Assembly (NCBI RefSeq): GCF_001074975.1
Contig: NZ_JUUO01000127.1
Location: forward strand, 104,778 to 168,777
Length of the DNA stretch: 64,000 nucleotides
DNA from: Streptococcus pseudopneumoniae
Lineage (GTDB): Bacteria; Bacillota; Bacilli; Lactobacillales; Streptococcaceae
Reading direction: 5' to 3'
Shown here: piece by piece, positions 12,717 through 20,874 of the stretch
Layout of the letters: each line of letters begins with the position of its first letter
Numbering within the stretch: the first letter of the stretch is position 1
Notes under the pieces: generated by a model
Databases searched by the model: none
The model's input: only the letters and a program-made list of their open reading frames with translations
Told to the model about the DNA's origin: nothing
Program-made: the position numbers and the translations under genes

Positions 12717-13085
12717 ATGTTTCAGACATTTGACAGAATTAAAGAACTTGCCAAAAAGCAAGGACTTTCAATAAATTCATTGGAAGAAAAGCTTGGTTAC
12801 AGTAGAAATACCATTTATAATTTAAAAAATTCAAAACCATCTACTGAACGAATTTCAGAAATAGCCGATTACTTCAATGTCTCCACTGACTACCTGCTCG
12901 GACGAACAGATAACCCTGCTATCGCTGGGAGTGATGAATTTGCTCAAGTAAACGGACAAATCATAGACTTACGCAAAGCAGCAGCCAACACCATGTTATT
13001 TGACGGAAAACCACTAAATGAAGATGATATCGACTTCATCACATCCGTCCTATCTGCCCACTTCAAAAACAAAGGAGAACGCTAA
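12717..13085 (+). CDS. CI-like phage repressor (XRE family, short form)
   Basis: 122 aa. The N-terminal Cro/C1 HTH is at residues 4-62 (RIKELAKKQGLSINSLEEKLGYSRNTIYNLK), with the typical ADYFNVSTDYLLGRTD continuation. The C-terminal 50 residues are short and helical; there is no LexA-type peptidase domain. Inactivation is probably done by the neighbouring ImmA protease instead. An AGAAAGGTTG ribosome site precedes the ATG. It is the first gene of a rightward operon with relB, relE and immA; its stop overlaps the next start (TAATG). Confidence 0.88.
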   Translation: MFQTFDRIKELAKKQGLSINSLEEKLGYSRNTIYNLKNSKPSTERISEIADYFNVSTDYLLGRTDNPAIAGSDEFAQVNGQIIDLRKAAANTMLFDGKPLNEDDIDFITSVLSAHFKNKGER

Positions 13086-13324
13086 TGACTATCACTATCA
13101 ACTTCACAGAAAAAAACTCCTACATCACGGACTACCTAAACAAACACGGTATCGACACAACGACCATGGATTTTGACGACTTCATGGAACTCATGGAAGA
13201 TATTGAAGACGCACGAGCAGCCGACCAAGCCTATATGGAGTACTTAGCCGACCCTAATCCAAAAACATATACAACAGATGAACTCTTGGAAAGTCTTGGA
13301 ATGACTAGAGAGGACATCGCCTAA
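13085..13324 (+). CDS. RelB-type antitoxin
   Basis: 79 aa, acidic. A short N-terminal ribbon-helix-helix-like part (TITINFTEKNSYITDYLNKHGI) is followed by an acidic helical toxin-wrapping tail (DFDDFMELMEDIEDARAADQAYMEY) and a YTTDELLESLGMTREDI end, as in RelB/DinJ-like antitoxins. Both its start and its stop overlap neighbours in TAATG arrangements, so it is co-translated with the repressor and the toxin. Confidence 0.85.
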   Translation: MTITINFTEKNSYITDYLNKHGIDTTTMDFDDFMELMEDIEDARAADQAYMEYLADPNPKTYTTDELLESLGMTREDIA

Positions 13325-13587
13325 TGTACCGACTCGTCTATGAAAGCAAAGCACAAAAACAACTCAAAAAACTCGATGGAGCAACCAGACGAAAAATCAT
13401 CTCGTGGATGACAAAAAACGTAGACAACTCAAGCAACCCCTATCAACACGCTAAACTACTAAAAGGAAACCTATCAGGTTACTGCCGATACCGAGTTGGC
13501 GATTACCGCATCATCTGTGATATCCAAGACGATAAACTAGTCGTCTTAGCCGTAGACATCGCCCACCGCAGAGAGGTTTATAAATAA
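13324..13587 (+). CDS. RelE/ParE-family toxin
   Basis: 87 aa, of RelE length and pattern: YRLVYESKAQKQLKKLD at the start, the central RRKIISWMTK helix, and the C-terminal YRVGDYRIICDI...AVDIAHRREVYK with the conserved Arg residues (YR-x-x-x-YR) and the HRR-x-VY ending. RelE toxins cut mRNA on the ribosome. The key residues look intact. Being inside the repressor operon, it would be silenced or expressed with lysogeny. Confidence 0.9.
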   Translation: MYRLVYESKAQKQLKKLDGATRRKIISWMTKNVDNSSNPYQHAKLLKGNLSGYCRYRVGDYRIICDIQDDKLVVLAVDIAHRREVYK

Positions 13588-13599
13588 CGAAGGAGAACT

Positions 13600-13980
13600 A
13601 TGACACTCGCTAAACTCTGCGAAGAATATCAAGTAGAACTTTGTCTCTTCGACGGTTCAAACTGGCACAGTAGCGGTTTCTACAATCCAGACACAAACGT
13701 ACTCGCTATTGACCACAACTTGGCTCCTGAACAACAAATCCAAGTCGCCCTACACGAACTCGGACACAAAGACCACACACGCTCAGAGTACCAAAATGCT
13801 CGCCTACGCTGTGAAAACGAAGCTGATAGGAATATGATCCATCATCTCGTAAAAGACGCATTAGAAAGCTTAGACGACCCCATAGAGTTTGATTACCTCA
13901 AATTCATGTCCTACTACAATCTAAAAACCGTGACAAATGAAATCATGGTCAAGGAAGAATATCTAGCATTAGTAAATTAA
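13600..13980 (+). CDS. ImmA/IrrE-family metallopeptidase
   Basis: 126 aa with HELGH at residues 52-56 and a following acidic segment (CENEADRNM) that supplies the third zinc ligand. In conjugative elements and phages ImmA-type proteases cleave the cognate XRE repressor to trigger induction. A GAAGGAGAACT ribosome site lies before ATG. It closes the repressor operon 12 bases after relE. Confidence 0.9.
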   Translation: MTLAKLCEEYQVELCLFDGSNWHSSGFYNPDTNVLAIDHNLAPEQQIQVALHELGHKDHTRSEYQNARLRCENEADRNMIHHLVKDALESLDDPIEFDYLKFMSYYNLKTVTNEIMVKEEYLALVN

Positions 13981-14031
13981 AAATATGTGCAACAACTGAT
14001 CCACACTAAAAGCTGATAGAGAGGGTTCATT

Positions 14032-14628
14032 ATGAAACAAGAACGCAAAGTTTTAGGTATTTTAGCTATTATTTTTGGAGCGCTGGCTCTACTTGGCTCA
14101 TGGATGCCTATCATCAATAATTTTTCATTCATTTTGGCTATTTTAGCTCTTATTTTCGGTTTAATTGGTTTTGCAGTAAATCGAAAAAGACCAAAAACAC
14201 TAGCTATTATCGGAACTGTTTTATCTGTTGTTTCGATTGCTATCGTTTTAGCAACTCAAGCTATGTATGCTAAATCATTGAAAGAACTAGGTAAAAACGT
14301 TGAAGAGACTGTTAGCTCTGTAAGTTCTTCTATCGAATCATCTCAAAAAGAGGAAGATGCTAAATTTAACTGGACAAAAGAACAGTTTGATGCGCTTCAA
14401 GTTGGTGATATTATCAACTATGGAGCTGGTAGAACTAACTACGATGACATTGCTAGTGTTCACGGAGAACCTAACAATGTAACAACTAGTTCAGTAAATG
14501 ACCACGACAGTAAGACAGTATCATATACTTCTACTGGTAGCAAATACAAGAGCGTTATTCTTTCGTTTTCAAAACAAGACGACGGTTCTTTCTTGTTGAC
14601 TTCTAAAGTTAGTTCAGGTCTAGAATAA
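14032..14628 (+). CDS. Membrane protein of lysogeny module, DUF4190-like with outer domain
   Basis: 198 aa. Three hydrophobic segments are visible (about residues 8-25, 28-48 and 56-78: ILAIIFGALALLG, FILAILALIFGLIGFAV, LAIIGTVLSVVSIAIVLA), DUF4190-like. A Ser/Glu-rich linker then leads to an outer domain (residues 110-198, GDIINYGAGRTNYDDIASVHG) resembling the BLIP/SmpA-like fold of small secreted domains. It is expressed with the lysogeny genes and not needed for lytic growth by position, so superinfection exclusion or host surface change is a reasonable guess. A GAGAGGG ribosome site precedes it. Confidence 0.65.
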   Translation: MKQERKVLGILAIIFGALALLGSWMPIINNFSFILAILALIFGLIGFAVNRKRPKTLAIIGTVLSVVSIAIVLATQAMYAKSLKELGKNVEETVSSVSSSIESSQKEEDAKFNWTKEQFDALQVGDIINYGAGRTNYDDIASVHGEPNNVTTSSVNDHDSKTVSYTSTGSKYKSVILSFSKQDDGSFLLTSKVSSGLE

Positions 14629-14663
14629 AAACCAACTGTTTCCATTTTGGAAACAACTCAAAA

Positions 14664-14707
14664 AAATCCCCACACTCGCCATCGCCAAACTTTGAGTGTG
14701 AGGATTT
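14664..14707. terminator. Terminator after the lysogeny operon
   Basis: AAATCCCCACACTC (14664-14677) pairs with GAGTGTGAGGATTT (14694-14707), one G-T-type mismatch, 16-base loop, A run before and short T run after. It is a long stable hairpin that separates the membrane-protein gene from the integrase gene. 14708-14783 shows nothing else clear. Confidence 0.75.
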
Positions 14708-14783
14708 AACTTTCCATCAAGCAAGCAATGGAAAGGATGATAAAAAAATACAACTATAGTTTATCATAAGTTCTACACCTTTT

Positions 14784-14802
14784 CAACTATGCGGGCAAGC
14801 AA
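14784..14802 (+). repeat. 19-bp direct repeat, copy 2
   Basis: Identical to 11100-11118 in the same orientation; lies 21 bases before the integrase start and includes TATGCGGGCAAGCA. Confidence 0.75.
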
Positions 14803-14822
14803 TCGAAAAGAAAGGACTTTTT

Positions 14823-15968
14823 ATGATAAAAAAATATATTACAAAAAAAGGAGAGACTAGATATCTCTTTCAAACATATCTGGGGATAGACCCAGCTACT
14901 GGAAAAGAAAAACGCACAACACGCCGTGGTTTTAAAACTATAAAAGAGGCAAAGGCTGCTGAACGTGACCTCCTCTTAGATGTTGAAGAAAATGGTTTTT
15001 CTAACAATGATGATTTCCAGAACCCTACATTTGCTGAAGTCGCTGAGTTGTGGCTTGATAGCTATAAAAACACTGTAAAACCAACAACCTATCAGAATGT
15101 TAAGAAAAAACTTGATGTTATGATTGACTTGTATTTTACAGATATGAAAATCCAGCAGATCAGTGTAGCTTATTGTCAAAAGGTTGCTATCAAGTTGAGT
15201 AATCGCTATATCCTCTATGCCAATTACTACTCTGTAATCAGCCGCATTTTCAAGTATGCCACTTCTATTGACATCATTAAGTCAAATCCCTTAGACAAGA
15301 TTATCAAGCCTAAAAATAGGCCCTTAAAGGTCAAGGAGAACCATTATACAAAACAGGAGCTAACGGAGTTTCTTAAAGTTTGCAGAGTAGATTGTAAGCC
15401 TGTAGAGTACACCTTTTATCACTTACTAGCTTTTACTGGTTTGAGGACTGGAGAAGCTATCGGACTCATGTGGTCAGATGTTGACTTTGAAAATAAACGA
15501 TTAAGCATTTCTCGAACAGCTGTCGTTATTAATAAAAAACAAACTGTTCAGGACCCTAAAACCAAAATGAGTAAGAGGGTTATCACTTTAGATGATGAAA
15601 CTCTAAATGTATTGAAACTCTGGAAGCGTCAGCAAATAAAAGAATATTTTCGAGCTAGTGTGCCTTACAAACATGATTCAAATTATATCTTTACGAATAG
15701 TTTCGGAGGATGGATTTCTCCTTCAGCTATGAAAGAGAGACTTAGAAGATTCTTTTGGGAACATAACGATATCAAAAAAATCACTCCTCACGGATTCAGG
15801 CACACACACGCTTCTCTTCTCTTTGAAGCAGGTGTTACAGCGAAAATTATTTCAGACAGATTAGGTCACAACAATGTCCAAACCACCCTTGATATGTACA
15901 CCCACATCAATGATAATCAACGTTTTGAAGTTGTTGAACAGCTCATGGATTTCATTCGTTCAAGTTGA
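14823..15968 (+). CDS. int: Phage tyrosine integrase
   Basis: 381 aa, normal length. An AP2-like arm-binding domain occupies residues 1-55 (TRYLFQTYLGIDPATGKEKR), then a SAM-like core-binding domain (66-170) and the catalytic domain with R208 (TGLRTGEAIGL), H323-x-x-R326 (HGFRHTHA), H349 (LGHNNVQ) and the nucleophile Y359 (DMYTHIND). All catalytic residues are present, so it should be active. It lies at the prophage edge, reading outward toward the CYTH gene, as expected for a phage whose attachment site follows int. A GAAAGGAC ribosome site is present. Confidence 0.96.
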   Translation: MIKKYITKKGETRYLFQTYLGIDPATGKEKRTTRRGFKTIKEAKAAERDLLLDVEENGFSNNDDFQNPTFAEVAELWLDSYKNTVKPTTYQNVKKKLDVMIDLYFTDMKIQQISVAYCQKVAIKLSNRYILYANYYSVISRIFKYATSIDIIKSNPLDKIIKPKNRPLKVKENHYTKQELTEFLKVCRVDCKPVEYTFYHLLAFTGLRTGEAIGLMWSDVDFENKRLSISRTAVVINKKQTVQDPKTKMSKRVITLDDETLNVLKLWKRQQIKEYFRASVPYKHDSNYIFTNSFGGWISPSAMKERLRRFFWEHNDIKKITPHGFRHTHASLLFEAGVTAKIISDRLGHNNVQTTLDMYTHINDNQRFEVVEQLMDFIRSS

Positions 15969-16101
15969 AAATACGGTCGTATTCAATATCGTATTCACTT
16001 TTGGTTGACATACTAGAAACCCACTGATTTCAAGGTACTAGGAAGCTGTGAGCAGTTTATACCATAAATCCGCTTTCAACGATAAAGAAAAGGTTAAAAA
16101 A
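15969..16101. other. Prophage-chromosome boundary, attachment site expected here
   Basis: The gap between int and the CYTH gene must contain the phage attachment core, but without the other prophage end it cannot be defined. Visible are a small palindrome AATACGGTCGTATT (near 15970-15983) and the repeated TCGTATTCA (15978 and 15990). Confidence 0.5.
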
Positions 16102-16671
16102 ATGAAACATTTAGAAATTGAATTGAAAACACTATTGAAAAAAGATGAATACAATCGTCTAAAAGACCAGTTCACAGTTGTCACTCCTGTTCTTCAAAAA
16201 AATTACTACATCGACACTCCTGATTTTGAACTTCGAGAAAAGAAAGTTGCTATGCGCATTCGAATCTTTGAAGACTGGGCAGAATTGACACTCAAAGTCC
16301 CGCAAAATGTTGGAAACATGGAGTACAACCAAAAATTGCAACTAAAAGATGCTGAAAACTATCTGGCTAAGCAAAAACTTCCTCAAGGGCTAGTACTGGA
16401 TGAATTGGCTCAACATGGTATCCAAAGCAAGAACTGGCAGGTTCTCGGTTGCCTAACAACGCTTCGCTATGAAATTCAAACAGCTATTGGACTTATGGCA
16501 CTAGATGAGAGTCAGTACTTTGATATAACAGATTACGAATTAGAACTTGAAGTTGAAAATCACGAGCAAGGGAAACAGGATTTCCAGCAATTTTTAAAGG
16601 AAAATCATATTTCTTATCAAAAAGCCCCTTCAAAATTGGTTCGATTTGTCAAAAGCATGAAAAATAGCTGA
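16102..16671 (+). CDS. CYTH-domain protein, probable inorganic/organic triphosphatase
   Basis: 189 aa from the ATG at 16102 (a GTG at 16048 is in frame but has no ribosome site, while AAAAGG lies before 16102). The CYTH signature E5-x-E7-x-K9 (LEIELK) is followed by paired Arg/Lys-rich strands (KKVAMRIRIF, AELTLKVPQ) and LRYEIQ, forming the triphosphate tunnel. CYTH proteins hydrolyse tripolyphosphate or thiamine triphosphate, or bind adenylates. In mitis-group streptococci it precedes prs. It is the first host gene after the prophage. Confidence 0.88.
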   Translation: MKHLEIELKTLLKKDEYNRLKDQFTVVTPVLQKNYYIDTPDFELREKKVAMRIRIFEDWAELTLKVPQNVGNMEYNQKLQLKDAENYLAKQKLPQGLVLDELAQHGIQSKNWQVLGCLTTLRYEIQTAIGLMALDESQYFDITDYELELEVENHEQGKQDFQQFLKENHISYQKAPSKLVRFVKSMKNS

Positions 16672-16690
16672 AATAATCTTCATTTTTTGG

Positions 16691-16757
16691 TAAAATAGAA
16701 AAGATAAAAATACACAAATCCTAGTTCATATATGTAAGGCAAATATAACTAGGATTT
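16691..16757 (+). promoter_or_regulatory. prs promoter and long leader hairpin
   Basis: TGG-TAAAAT (16691-16696) is an extended -10. Downstream an exact 11-bp inverted repeat, AAATCCTAGTT (16716-16726) with AACTAGGATTT (16747-16757), encloses a 20-base loop containing CATATATG. It has no T run, so it is not a plain terminator. It may stabilise or regulate the prs message. Confidence 0.5.
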
Positions 16758-16783
16758 ATAAAGTTTACAGAGGACGGTCTATA

Positions 16784-17743
16784 ATGTCAGATAGAAAAAA
16801 CATGAAACTTTTCGCACTCAACTCTAACCAAGAGATTGCACAGAAAATTGCACAAGCTGTTGGTGTCCCACTTGGAAAACTATCATCACGTCAATTTTCA
16901 GACGGAGAAATCCAAGTGAATATCGAAGAAAGTGTCCGTGGTTATGACGTTTACATCATCCAATCAACAAGTTTCCCTGTTAACAACCACCTAATGGAAT
17001 TGTTGATCATGGTTGATGCTTGTGTGCGTGCAAGTGCCCACAGTATCAACGTTGTCCTTCCATATTTTGGCTATGCACGTCAAGACCGTATCGCTTCACC
17101 ACGTGAGCCACTTACAGCTAAACTAGTTGCTAATATGCTGGTTAAAGCTGGTGTTGACCGTGTTCTTACGCTTGATTTGCATGCTGTTCAGGTGCAAGGC
17201 TTCTTTGATATTCCTGTTGACAACCTCTATACAGTTCCTCTATTTGCAAAACATTACTGCGATAAGGGGCTCCTTGGCTCAGATGTTGTTGTCGTTAGCC
17301 CTAAAAATTCAGGTGTGAAACGTGCTCGTAGCTTGGCTGAGTATCTTGATGCTCCTATCGCCATTATCGACTACCCTCAAGACGATGCAACTCGCAACGA
17401 AGGTTATATCATCGGTGATGTTGAAGGTAAAAAAGCTATCTTGATTGACGATATTTTAAATACTGGACGTACCTTCTCTGAAGCTGCTAAAATCGTTGAA
17501 CGTGAAGGGGCTACAGAAATTTATGCTGTTTCTAGCCATGGCCTCTTCGTCGAAGGAGCTGCTGAACTTCTTGACAATACTAATATTAAGGAAATTCTTG
17601 TGACTGATTCAGTAGCAACAAAAGAAAAAACTCCTAAAAACGTATGCTACATCACTGCTAGTGAGTTAATTGGTGATGCTATCGTCCGTATCCACGAAAG
17701 AAAACCAGTCAGCCCACTCTTTGCCTACAACAAAAAGAAATAA
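16784..17743 (+). CDS. prs: Ribose-phosphate pyrophosphokinase
   Basis: 319 aa, normal length. It makes PRPP from ribose 5-phosphate and ATP for purine, pyrimidine, His, Trp and NAD synthesis. Visible: [11 protein letters not shown] start, [10 protein letters not shown] (substrate loop), NDx-like [18 protein letters not shown] (catalytic flexible loop), [13 protein letters not shown], and the PRPP-binding [13 protein letters not shown]. All are intact. It is transcribed with the aminotransferase gene 9 bases downstream. The AGAGGACGG ribosome site lies 8 bases before ATG. Confidence 0.97.
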   Translation: MSDRKNMKLFALNSNQEIAQKIAQAVGVPLGKLSSRQFSDGEIQVNIEESVRGYDVYIIQSTSFPVNNHLMELLIMVDACVRASAHSINVVLPYFGYARQDRIASPREPLTAKLVANMLVKAGVDRVLTLDLHAVQVQGFFDIPVDNLYTVPLFAKHYCDKGLLGSDVVVVSPKNSGVKRARSLAEYLDAPIAIIDYPQDDATRNEGYIIGDVEGKKAILIDDILNTGRTFSEAAKIVEREGATEIYAVSSHGLFVEGAAELLDNTNIKEILVTDSVATKEKTPKNVCYITASELIGDAIVRIHERKPVSPLFAYNKKK

Positions 17744-17752
17744 GGTGATTCT

Positions 17753-18868
17753 TTGATTTATTTGGACAATGCTGCAACGACTCCTATGTCAGCAGTTGCT
17801 ATTTCAGCTATGACCAAGGTGATGCAAGAAACCCATGGAAACCCTTCTAGTATTCATGGTCATGGTCGTCAAGCTGGCAAACTCTTGCGAGAAGCCCGTC
17901 AGGAACTAGCTCAGTTACTAGGGACAAAACCTCAACATATCTTTTTCACTTCTGGTGGGACTGAAGGCAACAATACTGCTATCATTGGGTACTGCCTTCG
18001 TCATCAAGAACAAGGAAAACATATCATCACAACTGCCATTGAGCACCATGCCGTCCTTGAAACCATTGATTACTTGGTTCAACACTTCGGTTTTGAAGCA
18101 ACCATTATCCAGCCAGAAAATCAAGAAATCACAGCCCAACAAATTCAAAAAGCTTTACGTGGCGATACGATTTTGGTTTCAACCATGTTTGCCAATAATG
18201 AGACAGGAAACCTACTGCCCATTGCTGAAATTGGCCAAATACTCAAGCAACACCCTGCTGCCTATCATGTCGATGCAGTTCAGGCAATCGGAAAAATCCC
18301 TATACACCCAGAAGAATTGGGCATTGATTTTCTCACCGCTTCTGCCCATAAATTCCATGGTCCTAAGGGAATCGGCTTTCTCTACGCATCTGGCATGGAC
18401 TTTGATTCCTATCTCCATGGCGGAGACCAAGAACAGAAAAAACGTGCAGGGACTGAAAATCTAGCTGCCATAGTGGCTATGGTTGCAGCCCTAAAAGAAG
18501 ACCTAGAAAAACAAGAAGAACATTTTCAACATGTACAAAATTTAGAAACTGCCTTTCTGGCAGAGCTAGAGGACATTCAATATTACTTGAATAGAGGAGA
18601 ACATCATCTCCCTTATGTTCTCAATATTGGATTTCCTGGCCAGAAAAATGATCTCTTACTCCTTCGTCTAGATTTGGCTGGAATTTCAATCTCTACTGGC
18701 TCAGCCTGTACGGCAGGCATTGTTCAATCCAGCCATGTTCTTGAAGCTATGTATGGGGCAAATTCAGAACGCTTGAAGGAATCCGTTCGTATCAGTTTGT
18801 CGCCAGAAAATACTGTTGAAGACCTACAAACCCTCGCAAAAACCTTAAAAGAAATTATCGGAGGTTAG
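17753..18868 (+). CDS. Cysteine desulfurase-type aminotransferase class V
   Basis: 371 aa, PLP enzyme of the NifS/IscS type. TTG start at 17753 (MIYLDNAATTP) with AAGGTGA upstream. Visible: the N-terminal LDNAATTP, FTSGGTEGNN, the cofactor His in AIEHHAVLE, the active lysine in SAHKFHGPKGIGFLY, and the catalytic Cys loop STGSACTAG. It would release sulfur from cysteine as persulfide, probably for tRNA thiolation (streptococci also have a separate SufS). It lies between prs and a DUF1831 gene, in an operon. Confidence 0.9.
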   Translation: MIYLDNAATTPMSAVAISAMTKVMQETHGNPSSIHGHGRQAGKLLREARQELAQLLGTKPQHIFFTSGGTEGNNTAIIGYCLRHQEQGKHIITTAIEHHAVLETIDYLVQHFGFEATIIQPENQEITAQQIQKALRGDTILVSTMFANNETGNLLPIAEIGQILKQHPAAYHVDAVQAIGKIPIHPEELGIDFLTASAHKFHGPKGIGFLYASGMDFDSYLHGGDQEQKKRAGTENLAAIVAMVAALKEDLEKQEEHFQHVQNLETAFLAELEDIQYYLNRGEHHLPYVLNIGFPGQKNDLLLLRLDLAGISISTGSACTAGIVQSSHVLEAMYGANSERLKESVRISLSPENTVEDLQTLAKTLKEIIGG

Positions 18869-18872
18869 CCAT

Positions 18873-19220
18873 ATGGCATTTGAAAAAACCATTCAGTTAA
18901 AAAATTGTCGTTACGACTACACTCTTAGCCCTTCTGTTAAAAAATTCACCCTCAAAGACAACACTTTTTTTGAGACAAAGGTTGGTAACTATGAATTGAC
19001 TCGCCTTTTGGAAAAAGTGCCAAACAGCGGTGAAGGCTTCCAACTCAAAATCATTATTAACAAGGAACTTACAGGGGCTAAAATCAATATCACTGACAAG
19101 TTTGGGCTACGTCTGGTTGATATTTTCAAATCAGAAGACCACCACATTCATCAGGAAAAATTCTATTTCCTCATGGATAGCTTGGTAGAACGTGGTGTAT
19201 TTACAAAATCAGAAAGATAA
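18873..19220 (+). CDS. DUF1831 protein
   Basis: 115 aa, DUF1831 family, whose genes regularly follow a NifS-like gene in lactic acid bacteria. It is mixed alpha/beta (IQLKNCRYDYTLSPSVKKFTL, FQLKIIINKELTGAKINITDKFGLRLVDIF). No catalytic residues are evident. The gene association suggests an accessory of sulfur transfer, not proved. It starts 4 bases after the desulfurase stop. Confidence 0.85.
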   Translation: MAFEKTIQLKNCRYDYTLSPSVKKFTLKDNTFFETKVGNYELTRLLEKVPNSGEGFQLKIIINKELTGAKINITDKFGLRLVDIFKSEDHHIHQEKFYFLMDSLVERGVFTKSER

Positions 19221-19227
19221 ATCCAAG

Positions 19228-19443
19228 ATGTTTGAACTGACCTATAAGGACAGCTATCATGTAGAGCGGACTTTCAAGTATGAGGATTATGAAGCTCTCA
19301 TGCTGGCTCTGTCAGGATGTGTGACTCTACCAGACACACTTTATGTAACTTCTCTGACTTTTAAGGAACAGGAAGTTTACCAAGGACTGGTCGGAGACCT
19401 CTACCGTTTTCTATCACATGCAGATTTTTTACATAAAAACTAA
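19228..19443 (+). CDS. DUF4649 small protein
   Basis: 71 aa from the ATG at 19228; an in-frame start at 19192 would overlap the previous gene and lacks a ribosome site. FELTYKDSYHVERTFKYEDYEAL and LPDTLYVTSLTF match the streptococcal DUF4649 family of unknown function. It is the last gene of the prs operon, and its stop codon is inside the terminator stem. Confidence 0.8.
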   Translation: MFELTYKDSYHVERTFKYEDYEALMLALSGCVTLPDTLYVTSLTFKEQEVYQGLVGDLYRFLSHADFLHKN

Positions 19444-19459
19444 GATTTTTCTTAGTTTT
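19436..19459 (+). terminator. Terminator of the prs operon
   Basis: AAAACTAAG, loop ATTTTT, CTTAGTTTT, then TTT. The stem overlaps the DUF4649 stop codon. Confidence 0.85.
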
Positions 19460-19525
19460 TTCTTGTTTCTGTTGATTTTTTCACAATGTTTCTATAAAAT
19501 AGAAGAATAGAAAGGTTGTGATTTT

Positions 19526-20167
19526 GTGAAAGATAAACAGTCTGATATTCCAAAAGCTACAGCGAAAAGACTCTCTCTCTACTATCGAATTTTTAAGAGA
19601 TTTCATGCAGAAAAGATTGAACGTGCCAACTCTAAGCAAATTGCAGAGGCTATCGGTATTGATTCGGCGACAGTTCGTCGTGATTTTTCCTATTTTGGTG
19701 AACTAGGTCGTCGTGGTTTTGGCTATGATGTCAAAAAACTGATGACGTTTTTTGCCGATTTACTCAATGATAACTCCATCACCAATGTCATGCTGGTAGG
19801 TATTGGAAATATGGGCCATGCCCTTCTCCACTACCGCTTCCACGAACGTAACAAGATGAAGATTATCATGGCCTTTGACCTAGATGACCATCCTGAAGTC
19901 GGTACCCAAACTCCTGACGGAATTCCCATTTACGGAATTTCTCAAATCAAGGATAAAATCAAGGATGCTGATGTCAAGACTGCTATCCTGACAGTTCCCA
20001 GCGTCAAGTCACAAGAGGTTGCCAATCTCTTGGTGGATGCTGGCGTGAAAGGAATTCTCAGTTTTTCACCAGTCCATCTGCATTTACCAAAAGACGTGGT
20101 CGTTCAGTATGTCGATTTGACAAGTGAACTCCAAACCCTCCTCTACTTCATGCGAAAAGAGGATTAG
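19526..20167 (+). CDS. rex: Redox-sensing repressor Rex
   Basis: 213 aa. The winged HTH is at residues 10-80 ([42 protein letters not shown], the SATVRRD recognition helix), then a Rossmann domain [10 protein letters not shown] that reads the NADH/NAD ratio. GTG start with GAAAGG upstream. Rex represses fermentation and anaerobic genes when NADH is low. A TTCACAA half-site between terminator and start hints at autoregulation, but a full palindrome is not seen. Confidence 0.96.
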   Translation: MKDKQSDIPKATAKRLSLYYRIFKRFHAEKIERANSKQIAEAIGIDSATVRRDFSYFGELGRRGFGYDVKKLMTFFADLLNDNSITNVMLVGIGNMGHALLHYRFHERNKMKIIMAFDLDDHPEVGTQTPDGIPIYGISQIKDKIKDADVKTAILTVPSVKSQEVANLLVDAGVKGILSFSPVHLHLPKDVVVQYVDLTSELQTLLYFMRKED

Positions 20168-20184
20168 AAAGCGAACATCATTTT

Positions 20185-20874
20185 ATGAAAAAACCAGTTA
20201 TAGGGATTACAGGAAACGAAAAAACTCATCCAGATGATGACATCATGATGAGCTACGCAGCAAAAGGCTTTGTTGAAGGCATTAAAGACGCTGGAGGGAT
20301 TCCCCTCATCCTACCAATTGGTAATCAAGAAATGGCCTGCCACTATATCAGTATGATTGACAAGCTCATCTTGACAGGTGGGCAAAATGTTGATCCAAAA
20401 TTCTATGGTGAACCAAAAACCATTGATAGCGATGACTACCACCTTCAAAGAGATATCTTCGAACTGGCCCTCATCAAGGAAGCTATTAAACAGAAAAAGC
20501 CTATTTTCTCTGTCTGCCGTGGAACACAACTCTTTAACGTTGCCATGGGTGGAACTTTATATCAAGATATCGAAGACCACTGGCAGGATTGTTCTGCCGA
20601 ATACACAACTCAACGCTTGGTTACAGAACCTGATACAGTTCTTCGAGAAATCTATGGAGAAATCTCCCATATCAACTCCTTCCACCACCAGAGTATTAAG
20701 GATTTAGCACCTAACTTAAAGATTGCAGCTCATGATCCTAAGGATGGTATTATTGAAGCTGTCATGAGTACGGATGATTTTGCCTTTCTCGGTGTCCAAT
20801 GGCACCCAGAATTTCTATTTGAAAATCGTCCCAAAGATAAAAACCTCTTTGACTATGTCGTTAATGAACTTTAA
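20185..20874 (+). CDS. Class I glutamine amidotransferase (PuuD-like peptidase C26)
   Basis: 229 aa. Nucleophile C111 is in FSVCRGTQ, with H207 and E209 in QWHPE completing the triad, and the N-terminal PVIGITGNE strand and GGQNVDP loop are present. The family hydrolyses gamma-glutamyl compounds such as gamma-glutamyl-GABA. It lies 17 bases after rex, probably co-transcribed, and its last 4 bases overlap the convergent radC end. Confidence 0.88.
   Translation: MKKPVIGITGNEKTHPDDDIMMSYAAKGFVEGIKDAGGIPLILPIGNQEMACHYISMIDKLILTGGQNVDPKFYGEPKTIDSDDYHLQRDIFELALIKEAIKQKKPIFSVCRGTQLFNVAMGGTLYQDIEDHWQDCSAEYTTQRLVTEPDTVLREIYGEISHINSFHHQSIKDLAPNLKIAAHDPKDGIIEAVMSTDDFAFLGVQWHPEFLFENRPKDKNLFDYVVNEL

Noticed and set aside
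1..15968. Search for prophage structural genes or lysis genes
   Set aside because: None are visible; only early, regulatory and integration genes are inside the window. The structural part must lie beyond position 1.
15969..16101. Definition of the attachment core
   Set aside because: The other end of the prophage is not in the window; short repeats here are not enough to name it.
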